In this document: positions 11,093-21,124 of the stretch, piece after piece | Position numbering within the stretch: position 1 is the stretch's first letter | Layout of the letters: the number at the start of each line of letters is the position of its first letter | Assembly (NCBI GenBank): GCA_019426215.1 | Contig: CM033394.1 | Location: 42,406,423 to 42,470,422, forward strand | DNA length: 64,000 bases | Reading direction: 5' to 3' | Source of the DNA: Buddleja alternifolia | Lineage: Eukaryota; Streptophyta; Magnoliopsida; Lamiales; Scrophulariaceae | The notes under the pieces: generated by a model | Seen by the model: only the letters and a program-made list of their open reading frames with translations | The model's database searches: none | Told to the model about the DNA's origin: nothing | Translations under genes and position numbers: made by a program

Positions 11093-11330
11093 GGCTCTGT
11101 ATGGTTAGGAATTTAGAAACTATTTTCATTTTTCGGATCACTAAAAAATGAAAATGCAAAGTCCAAGCCAAATTCTGCAGAAAATACTCAAATTTTAAAT
11201 ACTACTACATATTCCCCTATATAACAACTAATCATTTCATCAATTCAATCTATTCACAATCTTTCATTATTAATTACACTATACCACTATCCAACTCATT
11301 CTCTTTCTTACTTTATCATATTTTATATAA
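11093..11330. mobile_element. Tourist-like MITE, left end only
   Basis: Starts GGCTCTGTATGGTTAGG after a TAA, and the next 200 bp follow the left half of the MITE at 5545 (TTTTCATTTTTCGGATCA, then CTACTACATATTCCCC). No matching right end (ACAGAGCC) is present, so it is a 3'-truncated member of the same family. Confidence 0.7.
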
Positions 11331-11819
11331 TAAAAATTCATATTCAATTTTCCAAATATTCCAATTATTATTATTAAATAATATATAATTCGAATAATAG
11401 GAAAAAAATATTTTAAAAGAAGTACGAAAATGCACATTACATATCTTTTATAATATTATTTTAAATTTAAAAATTATATTAAAATTATTATATTATTAAT
11501 TAAATATTATTTATTTTCAAAGCACAAAAGTTAATAAGTTATCAAAATTTTAATTTTTGTCAATTAATAATTCAAATTCATTTATTTATAGTGTATAAGT
11601 GAGTATGAGCAATATATCTTACAAAATAATATGTAAATAAGCCATATTTATTCTCCCGAATAATTTATTTCGTATTATACCCATATACGCATAAATTCGT
11701 TTATTTTCGTTCTCGTATTTGTTAATTGATTTTTTCACTGTAACTTTCGTCAAAAATTCATAATAAATACCAACTGAATCTGGATTGTTTCATTTTGGTA
11801 CTAACTTGGTACTTATTAG
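11331..11819. other. No gene; extremely AT-rich
   Basis: Long TAATA/ATTATT text with no recognisable element ends. It may be decayed MITE or Helitron interior. Confidence 0.35.
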
Positions 11820-12030
11820 GGGTGCCACTAGCCGAGTCTTGCCGAATTTCTCGGCTTTTGAGTACCTCTCCAACTAAGATCATCCTTTTATTGACCGGGT
11901 GCTTCTCAGTGGTGCCTCCGATAATAACTATGGAGTTGTTCCAAATAATCCAAAAAGATTCTATATAGGAGTAGGTTTTGGGCATTGGGGGTAAAACTTT
12001 CCACTTCATATCAACCACCGGAAGCAACAA
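11820..12030 (-). pseudogene. Kelch-repeat (galactose-oxidase-like) protein exon fragment
   Basis: On the minus strand from 12009 the frame reads MKWKVLPPMPK, then a diverged IE-x-x-WII-x-NNSI, IIGGTTEKHP and KRMILVGEV to about 11862. This is one kelch blade (GG after a hydrophobic strand, then a conserved TTEKHP-x-x-KRM loop) as found in a plant Kelch-protein family with a membrane-anchored N-terminus. Reading N to C, the frame drifts into unrelated residues after LVGEV. Only about 50 residues of a protein normally near 400 long are present, without neighbouring blades, so it is an isolated exon piece. A Helitron 3' end lies 500 bp to the right, so capture by a Helitron is possible. Confidence 0.6.
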
Positions 12031-12520
12031 ACAAGCAAGAAAACAATCTTTAAAAAGATTTCAAGAGAAAGTTTACACAAGAACACCATTAGTTGGTAGT
12101 TAACTTATGCACCTCAAACCTCCGTCTCCTTGAGCATCCGAAGATAAGTGACCCCGATTTTGCCATAAAATAACCCTCTTGACCGCCAACAACAAAATAA
12201 CGAATTCACATATCAACCTAAACTATGTCACAATCAAACATTAAGTAGCAAATGTATTCAAATAAATTTGAAGCCAACAAAGAGAGGTGCTATTTCAATA
12301 ATAATCACTTGAGCCTTTTGACTTTCTTGCAATCGGCACTTTCAGTATGGAGCTACTCAATACAGATCCCTGATATCAACACTTCCATTGCACTTTGAAA
12401 ATTGGAGTAATCAACAAAATGAGATAACAGAAAATGATCTCAAATTTATAAATTATGAGCTAGACAAGTTTTAATTAATCTCAATTAACTTTAGTTCAAA
12501 AACTTTCTTATCAAATTTTA
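12031..12520. other. No gene recognised
   Basis: Spacer between the kelch fragment and the Helitron 3' end. It could be intron of the captured gene or Helitron interior, but no motif decides this. Confidence 0.3.
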
Positions 12521-12561
12521 CTTTTTGCACGCGCACTGCGCGAGTATGCATTACTAACTAG
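12521..12561 (+). mobile_element. Helitron 3' terminus
   Basis: A hairpin CGCGCA-C-TGCGCG (12530-12542) is followed 15 bp later by CTAG (12558-12561) and a T, the usual Helitron 3' end. The 5' TC end was not located. If the element extends left it would include the kelch fragment at 11820-12030. Confidence 0.6.
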
Positions 12562-12820
12562 TATATATTATATATATTACTTAGGATCATGCACAAAAAA
12601 GTGGAAGAGATTTTGTTTCTTAATAAAAATGTGTCGGGATCAAGCTTTTGTGTATGAAAAAAATTCCTGTTTTGAGATCCCTATTATAACACTAATAGTA
12701 CCTCAAATAATTAATCGGACTTTGGAATTACAAAACAAATTGGGAAACTAAAAAGAAATAGATCACTTGCAAACAAAACCTATTCATCGCATGTCAATCT
12801 TGGTAGCCACCTCGAAAAAT

Positions 12821-12961
12821 CTATGATAGACCGAGTCCAATGGTCCTAGTGTCTATATCTCTCACACAGTAAGGTGTATTGTATGCGGTCCCCACACATA
12901 CTTGTGTGAGAGAGATAGACACAGAATTCACAGTCGGACCATTAAACTCGGTCTAGCATAG
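12821..12961. repeat. Short foldback (inverted repeat) element, 141 bp
   Basis: The left arm CTATGATAGACCGAGT and the right arm (reversed) CTATGCTAGACCGAGT pair, and the pairing continues inward through AATGGTCC and TGTCTATATCTCTCACACA-like text. The whole unit can fold into one hairpin. The size suggests a MITE; no target duplication was identified. Confidence 0.65.
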
Positions 12962-13314
12962 AATTACTCGGTCTCCCTAAAATATTAAATTTTCTCAATT
13001 CTATCTTACAAGTATTTATGTTTGTTTTACTCGTGGATGAGCTTGAAAACTTTGAACACAATTCAATCCTACCCTATGTTACATAATCAGTAAAAGAGTT
13101 GCTACTTTTCAAAAATTGTAATTTAATCCAACTCACTCAACATTAATGAATATATTTTGCCTTCATTTTACATAGTTTTATGTTTTAATCGTGGGGCCAA
13201 GAGCTTTACTATAATATTGTAAACTTACACAACATCTAATACAAGTACCTCAATTAGTAAAAAAAATTACAATCGAAAGATCACTAAAGCAATTTATATG
13301 TTTGAGTTAGGCAA
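12962..13314. other. No gene recognised
   Basis: AT-rich spacer, nothing recognised. Confidence 0.3.
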
Positions 13315-13410
13315 AATTTTATTTTTTAGTCATGTAAATTAGTAAGTCCATTATCCTTTTAAAAATACACATTTAATTTTGTAGGTTAACAAAATTCAAC
13401 AAATTTAGTC

Positions 13411-13742
13411 TTTTATGTACAAGTAAACACATTTAGTCATGCATATCTATTCAAAACGATCAATTTCAGTCCTAAATTCACGCGTAGGCCATCCCCCTTT
13501 GCCACATTAAGTCACATGATTGTCATGTCTTCCTCCCAAAATGCTGTACTTTGAAAAGAAACGAACAAAAAATACTCTTTTATGTACAAGTAAACACATT
13601 TAGTCATGCATATCTATTCAAAACGATCAATTTTAGTCCTAAATTCACGCGTAGGCCATCCCCCCTTGCCACATTAAGTCACATGATTGTCATGTCCTCC
13701 TCCCAAAATGCTGTACTTTGAAAAGAAACGAACAAAAAATAT
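13411..13742 (+). repeat. Direct tandem duplication, 167-bp unit
   Basis: The block starting TTTTATGTACAAG at 13411 repeats at 13578 and ends with GAAACGAACAAAAAAT in both units. Only a few differences are visible between the units. It duplicates part of the left arm and adjoining body of the surrounding TIR element. Confidence 0.9.
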
Positions 13743-14006
13743 CAATTGACAATGCCCAAATCCAATAAACACTAATTTTTCTCTATCAAATCAACTTTTC
13801 AACAACAGCTTTGATTTTTCATCTGCCCAAGATATTTTGACCAGAACACCAAAACCCGTCTACTTTTGCTCGAAATTTCCAAATCAACAAACCCTAATTT
13901 CCCGATTTGTCAAATGGGTGACGGTTGGCGAGTGAATTTAAGACCAAAATTGAACTTTTTTAATTGATGCAGGACTAAATGTATTTACTCATACATACAA
14001 AACTAA

Positions 14007-14395
14007 GGGAAAATCTTATTTTTCATACCGTAATTGACCACCTGTACACTTTTGATACCTAACAGTTTTGAAATCTCACTTTTGATACAAACTTGACCAT
14101 TTTTTCTCATTTTTAATTCATACTACCGATAGTTTTCTTCACAAAAAAATTGGGGGATTTGGTGCAATTTCTTCACAAATTGGTAAAAAGTGGCCGATTT
14201 CTTCACAAAATGGTAAGTAGTAGTTCGATTTCTTTACAAATTGGTAAAAATGGCCGATTTTTCGTGAAGAAAACTAACGGCGGTATGAAAAATGAGAAAA
14301 AATGGCCAAGTTTGTATGAGAAGTGAGATTTTTAAAATCTTTGGTATCAAAAGTGTACAGGTGATTAATTACGGTATGAAAAATGCGAATTTCCC
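14007..14395. mobile_element. Foldback/TIR element, 389 bp, TAA duplication
   Basis: Starts GGGAAAATC and ends GCGAATTTCCC. Long arms of about 120 bp pair (ACCGTAATTGACCACCTGTA with the reversed TACAGGTGATTAATTACGGT, and onward to GTTTTCTTCAC). Flanked by TAA on both sides. The centre holds three imperfect copies of a TTCTTCACAAATTGGTAA word. Inserted into the right arm of the TIR element at 13315-14505. Confidence 0.75.
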
Positions 14396-14505
14396 TAAAA
14401 CTAAATATGTTGAGTTTTGTTAACTTACATTACATATCTAAAAGATTTTTTTTTTTGTAAATAATGAATAAATTTATCGACATCCCTAAATTACAATACT
14501 AATAG

Positions 14506-16119
14506 TCAATTTTTGCACCTGAGTTATATCGAGGGGCAATGCCAAATGATCAAAAGACTGATTATAATGTTACCAATCTTTTGTACGAATTTCACATGAA
14601 TTCCAAGTTGGTTAAATATACATAATTTTGTATGTACTTGCGCACAAAATGCTTCCAAGGCACTCATTCGCTCTCTTTTCGATATTTTTGTTTGTCAATC
14701 TTTTATACACTTCTTGGGATCTCTAAATCATGACTCATCATTTCTTCTTTTCTTTTATTTTTTAATTAATAAATGTATAATTTAGCTTCGAACGTGTTTA
14801 AAAAATGGTTTGAAACATTCTTCGGACAGCATAATGTTAAAACAAGGCATGTCCAAATTGCGCCAAACTATGTGGTTGAGCATGCGCATTTTTGGTTCCA
14901 TAATGCACAGTTTTTCATTTCATTTCGGATTATTCTTCAAAAATTGTTTTGTCTCATTACAGCTCATAGTATATTATATGTATAGTTTAGTTTAGTTATG
15001 ATCATTTGAAAATGTTAAAAAACTGTTACTATTTACGAGAAATATGTCAAAATATAAAATTTTATTAATTTACTTGTAACTTAATTTTATTATTAACTAT
15101 GGTATTTGTAAATTGCAAGCTAAGAGGGTTCATGGATAAGCTTATTGATTAAAACATTTTATAAGATTTTACATCTTATCAATAACATTTTATAAGATTT
15201 TACATCTTAGATAGCTTGTTGGATCTTATTTTAGAGAAAAAATCTTGAAGTATTTAAATTTAGATCATAAAAGCTTATAATTAAAGTGTAAATAATGCAA
15301 TTAGATAATTAAGATGGCAAAATTAATTAAGAGCTTGTAAGCTTTTAAAATCTTAAAATAGGTTAGGATTCTTGAATAATCTTTAGTGAGCTTATAAGCT
15401 CCTTCAAATCTTAGTTTATGATTTTATAAGCTCCTTCGGGAAAAAATAAGTTCACACACGTTTATGAAACTTATAAGTTCATGTACATCTTATAAAGTAT
15501 TCAAAGTAGCTTATAAACTCATCTCAACTTAACACCCTTTGATTATCATGTGGGATCCATTTTCATCGGACCAATAATCTTCTTTAATTTTTTGTTCCCC
15601 ATCTTCTTAATTATTTTAATTTAATGTAGGGAGGGGAAAGGAAAAATAAAATTTCCTCTCATCCATGCATCATGTCCAAAAAGGTTAATTAAATTTGCCC
15701 ATAATTAATCAAAATAAGACGAATGATCACATTACAGGAGAAAAGAGAAAAAGACAACAGTGGGATGAAATTTTAAGTAATGATGTCGAAATTACTATTA
15801 AATATAGCTTCATCAACTTTCCGCAATATGAGTTTTACAAACTTAATGTTAGAAAAGAAACAAATAAGAGAACAATAGTGGGAAAATTCAATCACGCACA
15901 ATACAAGATTAATTATGTGATTCAATCACGCACAATACAACAGAGTCTTATTAATATTTGAATTACATGCAACAAGAGACATGCTCAAATTATTTATAAA
16001 TGGGGGTAGGGCTACAACATCTATTGTAAAGTTGAATCCACAATCAGAATCTTCTAGTTACAAAAGTTCACATCCTAGTCAAATTAATGGTGACAAGAAT
16101 TATGTGGATTACCAAGTGC
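14506..16119. other. No gene; AT-rich with a 27-bp direct repeat
   Basis: AACATTTTATAAGATTTTAC-type text occurs at about 15153 and again at about 15185. AGCTTATAAGCT palindromes recur between 15120 and 15520, which may mark a decayed MITE. Open frames at 14773-14995 and 15695-15961 carry no motif. Confidence 0.4.
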
Positions 16120-16345
16120 ATATATATACACACACATATACATACGTATATACATACATATATATACACACATATACATATATATATATATATATATGTA
16201 TGTATATTTATATAAATATAAGGATGGAGCCAGAAAGGTGGGAACTTAATATTTTTAGATTTTGGAGGGCAAAATTTCAAATATCAAAAATCTTTAGAGG
16301 AAAATATATATATATATATATATACATATATATTACATAAAGAGC
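16120..16345. repeat. CA/TA-rich microsatellite cluster
   Basis: Runs of ATACACACA, ATACATA and TATATA at 16120-16200 and 16303-16330. A GGATGGAGCC...GGTGGGAAC segment between them is unassigned. Other pure TA runs are at about 16509-16543. Confidence 0.8.
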
Positions 16346-16359
16346 ATGTATATAACAAG

Positions 16360-16505
16360 AGCAGAATCTATCCATACTGCACTTATATATTAAAGCTGAG
16401 AGCTCATACCCTATGTTTGAGAATGTCATCATTCGAGAACAAAAATAGATAGGGAGCCATATCAATTCTCTGATGTAAAGTGAGTAAGAAAAGTTATTTT
16501 GTATA

Positions 16506-16548
<43 letters not shown>

Positions 16549-16720
16549 GCCCTTATTGAGGGGGCCATGCAGAGGTTTCTATTATTTGGACCACAGTTTC
16601 CAGAAAGAGAAAGAGGGTTAATTGAAGTTGGAATTTCTAAGATTGTACCCCATATTATTGGCAATCTGACTATCACTGCATCCACTCGAAATCAGATGTT
16701 CTATAAGTTGGCATGTACGT
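16360..16720 (+). repeat. Low-copy segment related to 4885-5130
   Basis: Same landmarks and order as the left copy, interrupted by a TA microsatellite at about 16509-16543. The right part can be read as FLLFGPQFPER, then ISKIVPHIIGNLTI. The family of this possible gene fragment was not recognised. The two copies differ too much for a recent duplication. Confidence 0.45.
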
Positions 16721-17818
16721 AATATTTTTTGTTATTCGCATAAATATGCGACAAATGAATATCTATTCATGTGGTTATAATCATGTGGAAAGAGAAGAAG
16801 TTGTTATGTGACTGATTTCTTCAATTTCTAACCACATGTGTATATATATACTTGTCGCACATTTGTACACATAACATAAAATATTTAAATAATATGGACC
16901 GCACTGCAGCGCCCGTGCCACATGGGATAAATAGATATATGTATTTGTATATAATGTTCTAAACATTACCAAGAACTCAAGTAGACGTATTAGATATCAC
17001 TTTTGCGCATTTGTTCACGAACACAATTTTAGGTTGCCCCAGATTTCATAGCACATCTCAGGTCTAATAGGGTCACGAGCCCGAGACATGACAATCACCG
17101 TGCATCAAGTAACAAGTTCAATATTGTTTAACATCTCTGCTTGCCTAATTTGTTGTGTTGATCACCTGTTTTCCGAGCGGCTAGTATGACAATGTTATGT
17201 GTATGCTGTATATTATGATGATAAGGCATTATTGTGATTGATATTCAATATATTTTCTTCCGAAAGCACTTTCATACAATGAACTATCAACAATAAATGA
17301 TGAGGTTATATCATGCAAACATCAACACAATGTGAATTATACTATTGGCATGACAAAATATGTGCCATTTTATGTTCATAATCGACTTATATAAGAATTT
17401 TTCGTTGTTTTCCAACAAATCACAGGCGATTTTCAATTTTGTTTGGAGTAGCTTAATATGATAATAGAAAATAGAAACCATTCAAACTCGATCGACAGGC
17501 ACCTTAGAGAAGATCATTTGGACTTGTAGGAAATGAGATTTAAAATTTCTTAAATATACAATATTTATATATATACACACAATTCCTTTATTGTGTATTG
17601 TAATTTCATCATCATCGTGCTTATTTGCTTTGATTTAGTTTTTATTTATTGGCTCATTAATATACTTTCACAAGATTGTCTCATCTTATTTTTTGCATTG
17701 AGTAATCTTGCCAGTTATTTGCGAACGTGTACTAGATTGTCTCATCTTGTTGAGTATTAATTTATAACAAAAAATTATAGATATGCCTTCAAAAATCTTT
17801 AACTTAATTATATTAAAA
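16721..17818. other. No gene recognised
   Basis: AT-rich spacer. A small frame on the minus strand (16781-16972) has no motif. Confidence 0.4.
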
Positions 17819-18078
17819 GGAAAATTATACGCAGACTCCCTCGTTTATTGTGTATTTATCAAAACCCTTCTCGCTTATTAAAAATTACATAAAGATCTCA
17901 GGTATTTTCTAAAATTTGATCACGCCCTCTGTATTTTAAAATTCTTACAATATAATTTTACCTAGTAAACCTAACAAATAGACCCTTTGAGGGAGGTGTT
18001 AAAAAGTAATTTTCAATAAGTGAAAGGATTTTTTTGTAATTACACAATGAATAAGGAGGTTTTTTGTGTAATTTTCCC
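17819..18078. mobile_element. Mutator-like MITE, 260 bp, diverged
   Basis: The left end GGAAAATTATACGCAGACTCC and the reversed right end GGAAAATTACACAAAAAACC pair, followed inside by TTTATTGTGTA-like text on both arms. The centre has GACCCTTTGAGGGAGG, echoing the centre of the 253-bp element at 44308-44560, so it is an older member of that family. Confidence 0.55.
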
Positions 18079-18677
18079 TAATTAAAATGTCATATTCATT
18101 GAAGTTCTTTTCAGTAAAAAAATAAGATTTCAGTTGCATTGGCCACCTTAACATAAATCTTAAAGAAACATATACATCATGGACGGTTAAAATAAACCTT
18201 AATTATTTCGACAAAACCTTTAGAACTTATCTACTCATGGGAAATTACCTCATTGTTTGAGCTTTATATATTTAATTTATAACCACAACTTTATGAAGTT
18301 GATAAAGACGACTAGGTGATATTCGCCATTGTTGTCAATACTCGTACTAGGATTCTTTTCATTTCTTTTCATCATTATCACTCTCTTTGATTATTTTAGA
18401 TGAACGTACTGCATAGATGTGATCCCACCAAGTGGTTTCTCTTCAATCATTCATCACTAATTAGGACATATCCATTATGGCTCGTATAAGATTCATACAC
18501 GAACAATTAATTACATCAGGATATAACGACATCTACGTGAAATTTATCATACACGTACAATTAATTCTACTAAAATTTAGAGTTTAGAAACTTTATGAAA
18601 GTTACTCATACCAAATCGCCATACAGTGCATCCCCCACGTTTTGCACAACTGTAATTTCTAAAAGTCTTTTAGAATT
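18079..18677. other. No gene recognised
   Basis: Spacer with no recognisable feature. Confidence 0.35.
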
Positions 18678-18850
18678 GGAAAATTCTTAGGTGCATCCGA
18701 TGTGGTACCCAGTTGCATACAACGACACACACCAAAAAACAATAAAAATATTTGACTTGTTTTTATATTGAATACACATTTTTTATTGTTTTTTGGTGTG
18801 TGTTGGTATATGTAACTGGATCTCACACTGGATGCATCTAAGAATTTTCC
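18678..18850. mobile_element. Foldback MITE, 173 bp
   Basis: The left end GGAAAATTCTTAGGTGCATC and the reversed right end GGAAAATTCTTAGATGCATC pair. The arms continue to ACACACACCAAAAAACAATA on both sides, leaving a loop of about 40 bp. The family (TIR starting GGAAAATTCTTAG) was not named; no transposase. Confidence 0.8.
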
Positions 18851-19048
18851 TTTAAAACCCCATAGGGAGCCATTCGATTCGATGCTACCCCTGAGGGTAG
18901 TGCACTTAGTGAGGTTCCACGTAACCGATCTAGATTAGAATTTTGATGTGCAATAACACACCAATAATTAGTTTCATATGGGTTCTTTTGTCCTTTTACT
19001 TTTCTTAACAAAAATCTAACTCTAGAGTTTACAGTTCCAAATCTGGCC
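18851..19048. other. Spacer, nothing recognised
   Basis: Unique sequence to the left edge of the downstream duplication. Confidence 0.3.
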
Positions 19049-19870
19049 CAGGCACAACAATGGGAAAATTGGAGAATGTCCTATGAATTATGATCTAGTT
19101 CCGTAGCTATTTTGTTCATAAAATCATGATAGGGGGACCACTTTTTCTACTGTGTTTATTGATGTCTCAAGTGCACGTTCATTGTACCTTAAATTCTCAC
19201 ATAAAATGTATCTTGAACGAAAAATTCTAGTTTAAATTTAATTTGATCGAACTCAAATATAACTTATAAAATAAATGAATTATAATTATGTAATTGATTA
19301 AAAGACAGATGAATGACGTTTGAGAATTGAGATCGACTAAAACAAAGTACGAGCTAGAAGTTTTATCAGCAATTACTTAACTATAAATATTTTACTAATG
19401 TGGCACCATGCCTGATGCAATTCCGAAGACTCAAAGTAGTCTAGGGAATAGTTACAAAGACAAATTGTTCTTCCAAAATTTATTTTTTCTATCCCTTTGA
19501 ACTCTGTAAAATTATATTTTTTGTTAAGCTTATAATCTCAATTAAATACTGACGTGACATAATTAATCTCAATCACTATTTTTGACAACAATAGTATAAC
19601 AAGACTTAAGTGACTTCGTTTTTAGGATGGTTCGATTTAAATTATTAAATACGCTTTTTTAAGTTTATAATCACAATTAAAGTACTATCGTGACATAATT
19701 AATCTCAATCACTATTTTTGAGAACAATAGTATAACAAGACTTAAGTGACTTCGTTTTTATGATGGTTCGATTGAAATTATTAAATACGCTTGAAAGTGA
19801 CATTTTTTTCGAGGGCCAAAAACTTAAAATTTTGATTGAACTTTCAATATTCTAATAGAAATTTAAATGC

Positions 19871-20080
19871 ACCGATTAGGCCTTGCATAGTTGGTCAAGA
19901 TTGAAACCTCATAACTAAGAGGTTGTGAGTTCGACTCCCACTGAAGTATGTGAGTTGTTTTCTCTACCTATATGATAGCTAGTTTGTAATAGTTTATGAT
20001 AAAATTTGCTGTTAAAGTTTACCTGTAATAGATTCTTTTGTAATTAATGTAATACGATGATTTAATCGCTCCTTAAAAAA
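19871..20080 (+). mobile_element. tRNA-derived SINE, 210 bp
   Basis: The start has an A-box-like TAGTTGGTCAAGATTG and a B box GTGAGTTCGACTCCC 40 bp later, then an unrelated tail and a short A run. It is flanked by AATAGAAATTTAAATGC (19854-19870) and AATAGAAATTTTAATGC (20081-20097), a 17-bp target duplication with one mismatch. The tandem partner (copy B near 21880) lacks the insertion, which gives the empty site. Confidence 0.85.
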
Positions 20081-20684
20081 AATAGAAATTTTAATGCGTC
20101 TAAAAACTAAAAAATTTGATTGAAATTTTAATATTCCAGTAGAAATTTAAATGCGGCTAAAAACTTTAAAATTTTGATTGAACTTTTAATATTCTAATAG
20201 AAATTTAAATGCTGCGCACATAATGTACAACACTTTTACAAAACTATAGTTGTGATGCTGAGAAAATTTTCACTTTTTTATTTGTATAAAACTTTTTATT
20301 TACATTTTCGAACCACTAAGCGGTTTACACTTCACGTGGCGTTTATTTTATTTGTTATAGGAGCTATTACACACTTGTATCATATATAAATTGAAGTTTT
20401 ACAAAAAAATTCTGAACAATTTAAGTAAAATCACATTGCAAAACAACACCAAAAGGCAGAAACCTTGTACCATGTTAGCAAAAGTGTTCCCCATAAATAA
20501 AGACAAAGAAGAAAAGTGCAAAAAAGAGAAAAATAAAGAGGTGTCCCTCTTTTCATTACCAAGTAAATGGACAAAATTGTCATTTCATTCATCAATTTAC
20601 AGACTCCAAAAAAAGAAAAACTTATAATAAAAAATTTCAACATCTCCTCATATAAGGCAAAAAGAAAAGGATTTTCTCGAGTTT

Positions 20685-20879
20685 CTTTTTTTTTTTGGTT
20701 TATATCAAAGGTTTCCCCAAATTGAATATCGAAGACTAATCTCTTCGAGGCGTAGAGATTATGGAAGTGAGTTTTGCCTCTCCCAACAAGACCTTTTTCA
20801 TACACACGGTTAGGGATCGAACTCTGGACAGCATGCTTAAGGAACCCAACTATCTACCAACTGTGTTGGGCCTTATTGG
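20685..20879 (-). mobile_element. tRNA-derived SINE, about 195 bp
   Basis: On the minus strand: A-box-like CACAGTTGGTAGATAGTTGG, B box AGAGTTCGATCCCTA, a 3' run of about 14 A. It is flanked by TCTCGAGTTTCTT on both sides (13-bp duplication). Copy B at about 22540 lacks it. The minus-strand frame at 20431-20805 crosses this SINE and is not a gene. Confidence 0.85.
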
Positions 20880-21124
20880 TCTCGAGTTTCTTAAGTAATT
20901 AACTAATTAAATAAGTTAGATAAACACCATATTCAAATCTAATTATTCATCTCAAAGGCGGCCTACTGCCCCCAAAATTGCCCCCTTCCCCCCCTAAATT
21001 CCTACTAATAAAACTTTTACACCTAAAAGAACCAAAAAGTGGAAAAGTATTTAAAGAAGTGGGGTGGAATTGTAATTATCAATTTTATAGGGAGTAGCTG
21101 GAAAACTTACTCCATTAAAAACCA

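Larger units (their letters stand above)
13315..14505. mobile_element. Large terminal-inverted-repeat element with nested insertion
   Basis: The left arm (about 13320-13480: TTTAGTCATGTAAATTAGTA, then GGTTAACAAAATTCAACA and TTTAGTC) pairs with the right arm (about 13925-14500), where the reverse complement reads GTTAACAAAACTCAACAT and ACATTTAGTCCTGC. The right arm is interrupted by the element at 14007-14395. The arms are diverged, so this is an old insertion. A unique central part (13740-13920) has no recognised gene. It is probably a Mutator-type non-autonomous element; no target duplication could be fixed. Confidence 0.5.
19049..21124 (+). repeat. Tandem segmental duplication, copy A (IPT 3' flank)
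   Basis: Begins AGGCACAACAATGGG and ends with the last bases of the isopentenyltransferase gene: TTACTCCATTAAAAACC at 21107-21123 equals 22800-22816 and encodes the final residues FLME and the stop on the minus strand. Copy A follows copy B over its whole length but is longer because of two SINEs (19871-20080 and 20685-20879) and a local re-duplication near 20100-20210. Confidence 0.85.

Noticed and set aside
20431..20805. 124-codon frame on the minus strand
   Set aside because: It crosses the SINE at 20685-20879 and its target duplication and is absent in the duplicate copy.
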